DNA of 64,000 nucleotides from contig JAWLBY010000006.1 of NCBI GenBank assembly GCA_041687455.1, forward strand, positions 127,289 through 191,288, written 5' to 3'. Origin of the DNA: JAWLBY01 sp041687455. Lineage in GTDB: Bacteria > Pseudomonadota > Gammaproteobacteria > Xanthomonadales > Xanthomonadaceae. Positions 8,879-16,229 of the stretch are shown here, in pieces. The position numbers were made by a program, and so were the translations under genes. The notes beneath the pieces were generated by a model. It had not been told where the DNA came from. It ran no database searches and was given only the letters and a program-made list of their open reading frames with translations. Each line of letters starts with the position of its first letter. Positions within the stretch are counted from its first letter, which is position 1.

Positions 8879-10105
8879 TCAGATCAGCCGCTCAAGCATA
8901 CGCCAACCGGCCAGATAGACGCCGATCGCGGTGCCGAAACTGGTCAGGAAGAAATTGAGCAGCACGCGGGCGACTCGGTTCCGCCACCAGCCGGACAGCG
9001 AGCCGACATCCTCCCGCAACCGTGCGAAATCGGCCACCGTCGGACGACGCATCGTCACCTCGACCAGCGCGCTGACCGTGCCGGATGCCAGTGCCGGGTG
9101 CAGCGGTGTCAGCGGCGAGGCGATGAATGCGGCGACGATGCTGAGCGCGTGGCCGCCGGCCAGCAGGCAGCCGAGTGCGCCGAGCAGGCCGGTGGTCAGC
9201 ACCCAGTTCACGATCAGATCAAAGCCGAGCTGACTGCTCTGCGAAAACCCCCAGGCGAAGCCGCCGAACACGATCGCGCTCAGGACCACAGTCAGCCACA
9301 GGCCCCAGCGCCCCGGCGGCGGCACCACGCTGACCGCCTGCTGCACCTGCAATGGCGGCGTGCGGTCGCTGCCGAGCTGCTCGGCCAGACCGGCCAGGTG
9401 GCCGGCGCCGACCACCGCGAGCACGCGCCGTGCGCCGTCGCGCTCGGCCTGCTCGCGCAAGCGTGCAGCCATGAAGCGATCGCGTTCGGCGATCAATGCG
9501 CGATACAGCGATTCACTGCGGCGGGCGAACTCCGAGAACGTGCTCTCGAGGATGTCGCCGCGCTTCAGTCGCTCGATTTCCTGCTCGTCGACCTTCTCGT
9601 CGACCAGCACGCTGGCCATCAGGCCGGACATGATCTTGAGCCGATCCCACCAGCCGACCGCTGCGTAGGTCCGGCGCAGGGTCACCGATACCTCGCGGTC
9701 GATCTTCCAGACCGCGAGGCCGCGTTCCTCGGCGCGATCGACCGCGGCCTTCAGCTCGGCGCCCGGCTCGATGCCGAGCTGTTCGGCAAGCCGGCGCTGG
9801 TACGCCGACAGCGCCAGGTTCGCCGCAACCAGTCCGACCTTGCCCTCGCGGATCACCCGGAACAGGTCGAGCTGTGACAGTCGCTCCGGATGGCGCATCG
9901 CCTCGAAGCGGCTGTCGCAGAGTTCGACCGCGACGGCATCGAATTCGCGTCCGGCAATCAGCGCCTCGACCGCGTCGACACTGGCCCGCGACACGTGGGC
10001 GGTGCCGAGCAGCGTGTAGTGCACGCCATCGCGCTCGATCTCAACCACCGGCTGGCCGTGCAGCGCGTCGGATGCCGGCGGCGAGGGAACGGAACTGTCG
10101 GTCAT
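8879..10105 (-). CDS. TraB/GumN-family membrane protein
   Basis: This 408-residue protein has an N-terminal TraB/PrgY-like domain (about residues 20-240) and a C-terminal membrane region with about four hydrophobic segments (about 260-400). Recognisable motifs are YTLLGTAHVS, FDAVAVELCDSR, RYRALIAERDRFMA-like (SLYRALIAERDRFMAARL) and VVGAGHLAGL, which carry the conserved GT.H and GxxH residues thought to form a metal-dependent active site in this superfamily. Archaeal and bacterial homologues are inner-membrane proteins of unknown substrate, possibly proteases or peptide-signal inhibitors. The start MTDSSVP is preceded by CCTGGACGACGC, with no strong ribosome site. It follows aguB by 125 bp on the same strand and may be a separate unit. 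Confidence 0.85.
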   Translation of the reverse strand: MTDSSVPSPPASDALHGQPVVEIERDGVHYTLLGTAHVSRASVDAVEALIAGREFDAVAVELCDSRFEAMRHPERLSQLDLFRVIREGKVGLVAANLALSAYQRRLAEQLGIEPGAELKAAVDRAEERGLAVWKIDREVSVTLRRTYAAVGWWDRLKIMSGLMASVLVDEKVDEQEIERLKRGDILESTFSEFARRSESLYRALIAERDRFMAARLREQAERDGARRVLAVVGAGHLAGLAEQLGSDRTPPLQVQQAVSVVPPPGRWGLWLTVVLSAIVFGGFAWGFSQSSQLGFDLIVNWVLTTGLLGALGCLLAGGHALSIVAAFIASPLTPLHPALASGTVSALVEVTMRRPTVADFARLREDVGSLSGWWRNRVARVLLNFFLTSFGTAIGVYLAGWRMLERLI

Positions 10106-10230
10106 GCGTCGTCCAGGGAGGGCGGGGCGGGGATATGGCATGCGGCGATGCCGTCCGACCGCGCAGCCGTGCGAATGTTCCGGCCGCCGGTGCAGCCGAA
10201 GGCGCTGCACACGGCGATGCTTTGCTGCCG

Positions 10231-11118
10231 TCAGTCGCGATAGCGCAGCAGCAGGTCCTGATAGGCGTCGATGCGCCGGTCGCGCAGGAACGGCCAGATT
10301 CGCCGGACCGCTTCGGAACGCTTCATGTCGACGTCGCAGAGCAGAATTTCCGGGGCATCGGTACCGGCTTCGGCGAGGATCTCGCCCTGCGGCCCGGCCA
10401 CGAAGCTGGAACCCCAGAACTCGATGCCGCGGCCGCCCTCCGGGTTCGGCTCGTAGCCGGTCCGGTTGCAGGCCAGCACCGGCAGTCCGTTGGCGACCGC
10501 GTGACCGCGCTGGCTCAGGATCCAGGCTTGCCGCTGCCGCGCGCGCTCGTCGTCCGGATCGGCCGGATCCCAGCCGATCGCGGTCGGGTAGAGCAGCAGT
10601 TCGGCGCCAGCCAGCGCCATCAGCCGTGCGCCCTCGGGATACCACTGGTCCCAGCAGACCAGCACGCCGAGTCGGCCGACCGAGGTGTCGATCGGATGGA
10701 AACCGAGATCGCCGGGCGTGAAGTAGAACTTCTCGTAGTAGCCCGGATCGTCCGGAATATGCATCTTGCGGTAGCGGCCGAGCAGCGTGCCGTCGCGTTC
10801 GAACACCACCGCGGTGTTGTGATACAGGCCGGCGGCGCGACGTTCGAACAGCGAGCCGACCAGCACGATGCCGTACCGGCGGGCCAGGGCCGACAGCCGC
10901 TCGCAGCTCGGTCCCGGGATCGGTTCGGCGAGGTCGAACTCGTCGACGCACTCGCGCTGGCAGAAGTACGCGCCGTTGTGCAGCTCCTGCAGCAGCACCA
11001 GTTCCGCGCCCTGCGTGGCGGCTTCGCCGACCCGACGCTCGATCACGTCGAGATTGGCGTCGGCGCTGCCGTGGTTGATCTCCTGCACCAGCGCGACGCG
11101 CAACTCAGGCTTGTTCAT
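10231..11118 (-). CDS. aguB: N-carbamoylputrescine amidase
   Basis: The enzyme hydrolyses N-carbamoylputrescine to putrescine, CO2 and ammonia, the second step of the agmatine route to polyamines. The 295-residue nitrilase-fold protein has the Glu-Lys-Cys triad in its expected contexts: Glu in LLQELHNG, Lys in RYRKMHIPDDPGY and Cys in VLVCWDQWYPEGAR. The MHIPDDPGYYEKFYF segment is characteristic of AguB rather than of other nitrilases. Its start overlaps the end of aguA by 14 bases, so the two pathway enzymes are translationally coupled. Confidence 0.96.
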   Translation of the reverse strand: MNKPELRVALVQEINHGSADANLDVIERRVGEAATQGAELVLLQELHNGAYFCQRECVDEFDLAEPIPGPSCERLSALARRYGIVLVGSLFERRAAGLYHNTAVVFERDGTLLGRYRKMHIPDDPGYYEKFYFTPGDLGFHPIDTSVGRLGVLVCWDQWYPEGARLMALAGAELLLYPTAIGWDPADPDDERARQRQAWILSQRGHAVANGLPVLACNRTGYEPNPEGGRGIEFWGSSFVAGPQGEILAEAGTDAPEILLCDVDMKRSEAVRRIWPFLRDRRIDAYQDLLLRYRD

Positions 11119-12142
11119 CGATCACTCCCTTCGGCAACTGCATCGATACGCAGTGCAGGCTGCCGTTCTGCCAGATCAACGGACGGCATGGCACCGGAAC
11201 GATCTCGCGATCCGGGAAAGCCTGCTGCAGGACGCGCGCCGCGTCTCGATCGGCCGGATCGTCATAGGCCGGCATCAGCACGGCGCCGTTGACGATCAGG
11301 AAATTGGCGTACGACGCGGCCAGTCGGCGGCCGTCGTCGACGATCGGCTGCGCCCACGGCAACGGAAACAGCCGATACGGCTGCCCGTCGGCGGTGCGCA
11401 GCGCGGCGATCTCGGCCGCCATCGCCTGCAGCTCGGCGTAATGGCTGTCGCCCGGGTCGTCGCAGACCTGGAACACGATCGCATCCGGCGCCGCGAAACG
11501 GGCCAGCGTGTCGATGTGCGCGTCGGTGTCGTCGCCTTCGAGATAGCCGTGCTCCAGCCACAGCACGCGCTCTTGCGCCAGCGCATCGTGGAATACCGCC
11601 TCGACGTCATCGCGGACGGCGTCGGGGTGGCGCTCCTGCAGGCAGCGCCAGGTGCTCAGCAGGGTGCCGGCACCATCGGTCTCGATCGCGCCGCCTTCGA
11701 GCGCGAAGTCGATCGCGCGCCGCTCGGCCGAACCAAACAGATGGCGTTCGGCGAGCGCCTGCACCAGCCGGTCGTCGCGACTGCCTTCGTACTTGCCGCC
11801 CCAGCCGGTGAAACGGAAATCGAGCAACCGGAAACCGCCGCCGTTGCGCAACGTGATCGGGCCGGAATCACGCAGCCAGGTGTCGTCGTATTCGACTTCG
11901 ATCATCCGTACCCGCGACAGGTCGACGCCGTGCGCAGCGAGCAGGCCGCTCGCATGCGCGGCGAGTGCGGCATCGGCCACGCACAGCACGACCGGTTCGA
12001 AGCGGGTGATGGCCGCGACCAGCGCGACATAGGTGCGCTCGACCTCGGCCAGCCGCGGGCCCCAGTCGGTGTCCCGGTGCGGCCACGCGAGCAGAATGCC
12101 CGCCTGCGGCTCCCATTCGGCCGGAAAACGCAATTCGGCCAT
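11105..12142 (-). CDS. aguA: Agmatine deiminase
   Basis: The enzyme converts agmatine to N-carbamoylputrescine and ammonia in the cytoplasm. The 345-residue product shows the guanidino-modifying fold motifs: EWEPQAGILLAWPH at the N-terminus, DDTWLRDSGP, EGGAIETDG and the catalytic Cys in NGSLHCVSMQLP near the C-terminus. Length and motifs are normal for the bacterial family. Its start codon shares one base with the stop of the upstream small gene (TGATG), and its end overlaps aguB by 14 bases. The order small gene-aguA-aguB is therefore a tight operon for putrescine synthesis. Confidence 0.96.
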   Translation of the reverse strand: MAELRFPAEWEPQAGILLAWPHRDTDWGPRLAEVERTYVALVAAITRFEPVVLCVADAALAAHASGLLAAHGVDLSRVRMIEVEYDDTWLRDSGPITLRNGGGFRLLDFRFTGWGGKYEGSRDDRLVQALAERHLFGSAERRAIDFALEGGAIETDGAGTLLSTWRCLQERHPDAVRDDVEAVFHDALAQERVLWLEHGYLEGDDTDAHIDTLARFAAPDAIVFQVCDDPGDSHYAELQAMAAEIAALRTADGQPYRLFPLPWAQPIVDDGRRLAASYANFLIVNGAVLMPAYDDPADRDAARVLQQAFPDREIVPVPCRPLIWQNGSLHCVSMQLPKGVIDEQA

Positions 12143-12474
12143 CAGCGGACCGGCTTCGGACCGGCCTCTTCGGCCGCCGAGCGACGCAGCACCGCGTTGA
12201 CCACGCGGTCGCGCTCGAAATAGACGGAGAAATTCGGGTAGTCCCAGCGCGTGATCGGCGGCCGCTGCGGGTGGTCACCGCCAACCGCGGCGTGGCGCAG
12301 CGAGGGTTCGCCGTAGCGGCGTTCGACGGTCGCCATCGATTCGCCACGCTGCGGCAGGTCCATCGACCTGGCCGCTTCGACACGTTCGATCAGCAACACA
12401 TCGGCATGGGCGGCGCCAGCGATGGCCACACCGAACAGCAGACCCACGAGAGGGGTGAGACGGAAACGGGTCAT
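12142..12474 (-). CDS. Small secreted/periplasmic protein upstream of aguA
   Basis: This 110-residue protein begins with a clear Sec signal peptide (MTRFRLTPLVGLLFGVAIAGAAHA, cleavage after about residue 23). The mature part of about 85 residues contains SMDLPQRGESMATVERRYGEP, which resembles the small outer-membrane-assembly-like (SmpA/BamE-type) motif with an M..VE.RYG.P core, then a WDYPNFSVYFERDRV segment. Such proteins are predicted to be periplasmic; no enzymatic residue is seen. The stop overlaps the aguA start by one base. The family likeness is from memory and is weak; the function is unknown. Confidence 0.75.
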   Translation of the reverse strand: MTRFRLTPLVGLLFGVAIAGAAHADVLLIERVEAARSMDLPQRGESMATVERRYGEPSLRHAAVGGDHPQRPPITRWDYPNFSVYFERDRVVNAVLRRSAAEEAGPKPVR

Positions 12475-12620
12475 ACGGGCAACTCCAGGCGGGCCGGAAT
12501 CGGCAGCGGCGCGATTCTCGCAAATGCATCCATTCGACGCCATGCGGCAGCGCACCGCGTCCGCCCGATCGCCAGCCGGACGAACCGCGGCGCCGGGTGC
12601 AGCCCGACAACGCGCACCAA

Positions 12621-12650
12621 CGAAAAGGGCCGCAGAAGCGGCCCTTTCGT
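12621..12650 (-). terminator. Rho-independent terminator after rpmJ
   Basis: A perfect 10-bp stem (AAAGGGCCGC at 12624-12633 and GCGGCCCTTT at 12638-12647) closes a 4-base loop. Read on the minus strand it is followed by a short T-rich run. It lies 22 bp after the rpmJ stop and fits a terminator for that gene. The nearly symmetric sequence could also act weakly for the opposite strand. Confidence 0.85.
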
Positions 12651-12671
12651 CGACGCTTTCGCGAGCGAAGC

Positions 12672-12797
12672 TCAGCGCTGGCGCGCCTTGAAACGCGGGT
12701 TGCTCTTGCAGATCACGAAGACCTTGCCACGGCGACGCACAACCTTGCAGTCGCGGTGACGGGTCTTGGCGGACTTGAGGGAAGAAAGGACTTTCAC
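12672..12797 (-). CDS. rpmJ: 50S ribosomal protein L36, type B
   Basis: The 41-residue product is the large-subunit protein L36 of the longer type-B (YkgO) form, recognised from KVLSSLKSAKTRHRDCKVVRRRGKVFVICK, given here only as a run of conserved blocks: an SLKSAKTRHRDC block, an RRRGKVFVIC block and a C-terminal NPRFKARQR tail. It keeps only two cysteines (DCK and VICK), so the four-ligand zinc site of type-A L36 is not obvious. The start is GTG at 12797, preceded by a GAGGCG ribosome site five bases upstream; an ATG is absent at the conserved position. It is monocistronic, with its own promoter and terminator. Confidence 0.96.
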   Translation of the reverse strand: MKVLSSLKSAKTRHRDCKVVRRRGKVFVICKSNPRFKARQR

Positions 12798-12833
12798 GGC
12801 GACGCCTCGACACACGGATTCAAGAAGCGCGCG

Positions 12834-12862
12834 ATTGTAGCGGCCGGGCGTGTCTGCCGCAA
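12834..12862 (-). promoter_or_regulatory. Sigma-70-type promoter of rpmJ
   Basis: On the minus strand a -10 box TACAAT (12839-12834) lies 17 bp after a weak -35 box TTGCGG (12862-12857). Transcription would start about 30 bases ahead of the rpmJ GTG. The -10 element is a five-of-six match and the spacing is ideal. Confidence 0.65.
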
Positions 12863-13131
12863 GTGATTGAATGCCGGAAGGAACCGGCGCCGCCTGCGAA
12901 ACCGCTGCCCGGATCGGCAATTCTTTCAGCTCATCCATGCAGCGGAAAGCGCCGGGGCGAACCACGGCAGCCGCGCAGCAGGCCTGTCGCGGGCGATCCA
13001 CGGCACGATCCCGCGCCACCGACGGCACTGGCGCGCCGCGTGCATCGACCAGAACGAGCGGAGCCCTCGGTCTCATGCCGGAACGCCCGGCAGCCGACCG
13101 GGCTCTACCGCACCATCGACCGGAGCCGACG
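12863..13131. other. Intergenic region between rpmJ promoter and next gene
   Basis: Together with the rpmJ leader this makes a 334-bp gap between the divergent rpmJ and the small gene at 13132. Several open frames cross it but none has convincing protein character. I see no RNA gene, repeat or clear plus-strand promoter. Confidence 0.5.
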
Positions 13132-13329
13132 ATGCCGCATTCCAACTGCTACTACTACAGCTATCCACTCGATCCGGGCGGCGACGCCAGCTCCGACAAG
13201 GATCTGCATACGCCATTCAAGACCACGCCGGAGGAAGAGCCGGCTGACGAGGATCCGGGCCATCGGCCACACCTGCAGGAAACCCAGTGTGAGCGCCGAC
13301 ACCGGCCATGGCCGTATTACCAGTGCTGA
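13132..13329 (+). CDS. Hypothetical small protein (65 aa)
   Basis: I do not recognise this product. It begins MPHSNCYYYSYPLDPGG, is hydrophilic, rich in Pro, Glu, Asp and His, and ends with a tyrosine- and cysteine-containing WPYYQC. A possible ribosome site, CGGAG, lies about nine bases ahead of the ATG. It sits 69 bp upstream of the glycine-zipper gene on the same strand. No signal peptide or membrane segment is visible. It may be spurious; its best support is the ribosome-site spacing and the non-random aromatic clusters at both ends. Confidence 0.4.
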   Translation: MPHSNCYYYSYPLDPGGDASSDKDLHTPFKTTPEEEPADEDPGHRPHLQETQCERRHRPWPYYQC

Positions 13330-13398
13330 TGTCGAGCGGAACCGATTGACGAAGCCTGCGGTCAGGCGGCGCGGCCCGATCACGGCGAAGGGGACGCG

Positions 13399-14130
13399 AT
13401 GGAACGCAACGACAGCACCGAAAGATCCGTCGCCCCCGCCCGAAGTGGTGTGAGTGGCATGGGCGGAATTGCCGGGACGGTCGGCGGCGCGTCGATCGGC
13501 GCCGTGTTCGGACCGATCGGGCTGCTGGCCGGCGGCACGACCGGTGCCGCGGTCGGCCTCACCGCTGGCGAGGTGCTGGAGCCGCTGCGCGAAACCGAGT
13601 TCTGGCGCGAGCGCTATCGCGAGCGACCGTACAGCCGACCGGAGTACGAATACGAGCGCGACTATCTGCCGGCCTACCGCTATGGCAGCGAAAGCCGCCG
13701 GCATCTGCAGGGACGCACCTGGGACGTCACGCTCGAGCGCGAACTGCACAGCGGCTGGGCCGCCGCCCGCGCCGAGTCGCGGCTCGACTGGGACGACGCC
13801 CGCGACGCGGTGCGCGACGGCTGGATCCGCGCCGAACGCACCTACAGTGCGTACAGCGACACCGACGGCTATTTCGCTTCCCGTTGGCGCCGGGACGGGC
13901 ACAGCGCGATAGCGTTCGAGAATGTCCGACCGGCCTACCGATACGGCACCTACGCCCGGCGACGCTATCCGCACCGACGCTGGAACGCCGAGTTCGAACG
14001 CGAGCTGGCGACGGGCTGGGTCACCGCGCGGGGCGGCTCGTCGCTGGACTGGGAACAGGCCCGTACTGCCGTGCACGAGGCGTGGCTGCGGGTCGAGCGC
14101 AGCGTGGAACAGCGCGGCCGGCAACACTGA
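13399..14130 (+). CDS. Glycine-zipper protein with two internal repeats
   Basis: The 243-residue product has an N-terminal glycine-zipper membrane segment (about residues 16-58: GMGGIAGTVGG, GASIGAVFGPIG, AGGTTGAAVGL), suited to membrane insertion or oligomerisation. The rest consists of two repeats of about 65 residues. Each contains a PAYRYG motif, then ERELxxGWxxARxxSxLDWxxARxAVxxxWxRxER (copies at about 112-150 and 195-232). The repeats are rich in Arg, Glu, Tyr and Trp, and should form helical domains. I do not know the function; related proteins tend to occur among stress or envelope genes. No classic signal peptide is present. The start is preceded by an AAGGGGACGCG ribosome-site-like run. 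Confidence 0.8.
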   Translation: MERNDSTERSVAPARSGVSGMGGIAGTVGGASIGAVFGPIGLLAGGTTGAAVGLTAGEVLEPLRETEFWRERYRERPYSRPEYEYERDYLPAYRYGSESRRHLQGRTWDVTLERELHSGWAAARAESRLDWDDARDAVRDGWIRAERTYSAYSDTDGYFASRWRRDGHSAIAFENVRPAYRYGTYARRRYPHRRWNAEFERELATGWVTARGGSSLDWEQARTAVHEAWLRVERSVEQRGRQH

Positions 14131-14221
14131 GACGCGATGAATCCGACCGTACTCAGCCGGCGCGTTGCGCGTGTCACGGCGCAGGCTCCGGCCGTGGATC
14201 GCCCGGCGACCGCCGAAGATC

Positions 14222-14560
14222 TCAGCAGGGCAGTGCGCCCGATGCGCGATCGATGGTGTCGTCGCGCCCGGCGACCTGCACCTTCAGTTCGACCCCGCCC
14301 CATTCGTCGGCGAAGTACCTCAGCAGGCCGAGCAGCGTAGGGCAGGCGACCCGCCCGCCGACCTCGATGCGTCCGGGGTACTGTGCCGGCCGCAGCCAGA
14401 CTTCGCGATAGCGCGGATCCTGATGCAGCACACGCTCGACGACTTCGGCCATCATCGAGTTGGCGCGACAGATCAGCCGCAGTTCGTCGCCCACGTGCGG
14501 CCTTGCCGGCTCGGCGCCGTGCGCCGCCCCCGCCTGCCACGGATGGTCGTGCGCGCTCAC
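14222..14560 (-). CDS. Hypothetical protein (112 aa)
   Basis: I do not recognise this protein. It is hydrophilic, without signal peptide or membrane segment, and has mixed alpha/beta character in its centre (ELRLICRANSMMAEVVERVL; RYREVWLRPAQYPGRIEVGG). Its start overlaps the end of the upstream lipoprotein-like gene by four bases (ATGA), which argues that it is translated. It ends next to a convergent glycine-zipper gene. Confidence 0.6.
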   Translation of the reverse strand: MSAHDHPWQAGAAHGAEPARPHVGDELRLICRANSMMAEVVERVLHQDPRYREVWLRPAQYPGRIEVGGRVACPTLLGLLRYFADEWGGVELKVQVAGRDDTIDRASGALPC

Positions 14561-14937
14561 AGGCCGCCACGCGAGGCCAGCGTGACCGGCACGTAGGCCG
14601 GACGACGTTCATCGGGCAGCGCAAGAGCTGACGCGGCCGTGAACCGTGCAAGGTGATCCGGCGTGCATTCGTGCAGCTCGCCGGGCGCCAGCATCGCCAG
14701 CGCCGTGCTGTAGGACGCCATTCTCGGCTGGATCTGCCGGGCCTGCAGGGTCATGCGCCGCAGATCCCGCTGCGCTTCGCTGAGACGCGCTTCGCTGCTG
14801 ACGGTCGATTCGATCGCGGACAGCCGATAGACCTCGTGCACCCGCGGCACGCCGCACGCACTCGACAGCACCGCCACGGCGGCTGCCAGACTCGCCAGTC
14901 GCGTCCCGCGGATCAGGCGATCGAAGATCGGATTCAT
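14557..14937 (-). CDS. Putative lipoprotein (126 aa)
   Basis: The product begins with a short basic region and hydrophobic core ending in LSSAC, a reasonable lipobox (cleavage before Cys at about residue 28), so it is likely a membrane-anchored lipoprotein. The mature part is largely helical (AIESTVSSEARLSEAQRDLR), then a Pro-containing C-terminus. No family is recognised. It is preceded by a GGAGGCGCAGCG ribosome site on the minus strand and couples by a four-base overlap to the downstream 112-residue gene. Confidence 0.65.
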   Translation of the reverse strand: MNPIFDRLIRGTRLASLAAAVAVLSSACGVPRVHEVYRLSAIESTVSSEARLSEAQRDLRRMTLQARQIQPRMASYSTALAMLAPGELHECTPDHLARFTAASALALPDERRPAYVPVTLASRGGL

Positions 14938-15193
14938 CGCTGCGCCTCCTGCTCTGGTCGGATCCCGGACGTGCCCGGGACAGATTCCGGTTAAGCGCCG
15001 AGCAGGTTTCGTGCCTGCCCCGTAAAGGCGCCAGCAAGCTCTGGAACATTTTTCAAGCGTCCGCCGGGTCGGGCCGATCGGCCGGATATCCCGCCGACGG
15101 TCGAAGGCGTCCGGCCTTTGCCGCACGCTTTCGTCCACGCGAAATCTTGACCTGCCGAGGGCGGCGGCCCGAACGATTCGACAACGGTGCGAA

Positions 15194-15412
15194 ATGATTG
15201 GTTTTTCCGCGAAATACTGGCGTCAGTGGCGGCTGGGCGTGCTCCTGTGGCTGATCGGAGTCGCCGGGGCGTTCTTCTATCTGGAGGCCTGGCCGGAAAA
15301 GCAGGGTGTCAACTCGTTCCTGATGCTGTGTGCCGCAGCGGTCGGCGTGTTTGCGCTGGTCGACCCGTTCCTGCACCCGTGGCTGATCAAGCGCGGCTAT
15401 CGGCGACCCTGA
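15194..15412 (+). CDS. Small inner-membrane protein (72 aa)
   Basis: This 72-residue protein has two predicted membrane helices, about residues 13-31 (RLGVLLWLIGVAGAFFYLEA) and 40-60 (NSFLMLCAAAVGVFALVDPF), joined by a short charged loop. It probably sits in the inner membrane. The family is not recognised. The ATG is one of two nearby frames; this one is chosen because it alone gives the hydrophobic pattern. It is monocistronic, with the next gene 143 bp downstream. Confidence 0.6.
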   Translation: MIGFSAKYWRQWRLGVLLWLIGVAGAFFYLEAWPEKQGVNSFLMLCAAAVGVFALVDPFLHPWLIKRGYRRP

Positions 15413-15555
15413 ACGCACGCAGCCTGAACCGATCAATTTGCCCGGCCCTGCGGCCGCGGCCTTGCAAGTTGCACGCACGCTGAACGGCCGGTGCCGGCCA
15501 GCGTGGTCCTGATCCGCAGCAAGCGCGGCCGCGGTTCAGCCACTACCATCGGTGC

Positions 15556-16176
15556 ATGACCGTCGCGCCTGCCGACCGCTACCGGCTCGGGCTGCTGCTC
15601 GCATACGCCTGCTGGTGGTTCGTGCTGGCGCTCGATCCGTGGTATCGCGCGGACTGGCTGCTCGAAAACGTGCTCGTGTTCGTTGCCGTGCCGGTCCTGC
15701 TCGGCCTGCAGCGGTGGCTGTCCGATCGTGCCGTCACCGCGCTGTTCGTGTTCTTCGTGCTGCACGCGGTCGGTGCGCACCACACCTATGCGGAGGTGCC
15801 GTACGACCGCTGGTCCGAAGCGTTGTTCGGCCGACCGCTCGGCGCCTGGCTCGGCTTCGAGCGCAATCACTTCGATCGGCTGGTGCATTTCGCCTACGGC
15901 CTGCTGATCACGCCGGCTGCGATCGAACTGCTCGATCGCGGCGCGCCGCAGCGCGGCGTCTGGCGCTACCTGCTGCCGTTCACGTTCATTGCCTCGCACG
16001 CGGCAATATACGAAGCGATCGAATGGCTGGCGGCGCTGCTGTTCGGCGGCGACCTCGGCCAGGCCTACCTCGGCACCCAGGGCGACGAATGGGATGCACA
16101 GAAGGATTCGGCGATGGCGATGCTCGGCGCAGTGATCGCCGTCATCGGCTGCCGGCGGGCGGCGGCGAGACCGTGA
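15556..16176 (+). CDS. DUF2238 (YjdF-like) inner-membrane protein
   Basis: The 206-residue product has about six hydrophobic segments and the family signatures HAVGAHHTYAEVPYD (about residues 74-88), a FERNHFDRLVHFAYGLL motif (about 102-118) and AIYEAIEWLAALLFGG with a conserved Glu (about 152-167). DUF2238 proteins such as E. coli YjdF are inner-membrane proteins with no agreed function. The following LGTQGDEWDAQKD motif, with acidic residues, is also conserved in the family. Length is normal. It lies 53 bp upstream of the copper ATPase on the same strand, so the two may be cotranscribed. Confidence 0.85.
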   Translation: MTVAPADRYRLGLLLAYACWWFVLALDPWYRADWLLENVLVFVAVPVLLGLQRWLSDRAVTALFVFFVLHAVGAHHTYAEVPYDRWSEALFGRPLGAWLGFERNHFDRLVHFAYGLLITPAAIELLDRGAPQRGVWRYLLPFTFIASHAAIYEAIEWLAALLFGGDLGQAYLGTQGDEWDAQKDSAMAMLGAVIAVIGCRRAAARP

Positions 16177-16229
16177 CGTAGCGCGGGTCTTGCTTGCCGC
16201 AGGAACAGACCATCCTCCGGGGATCGATC

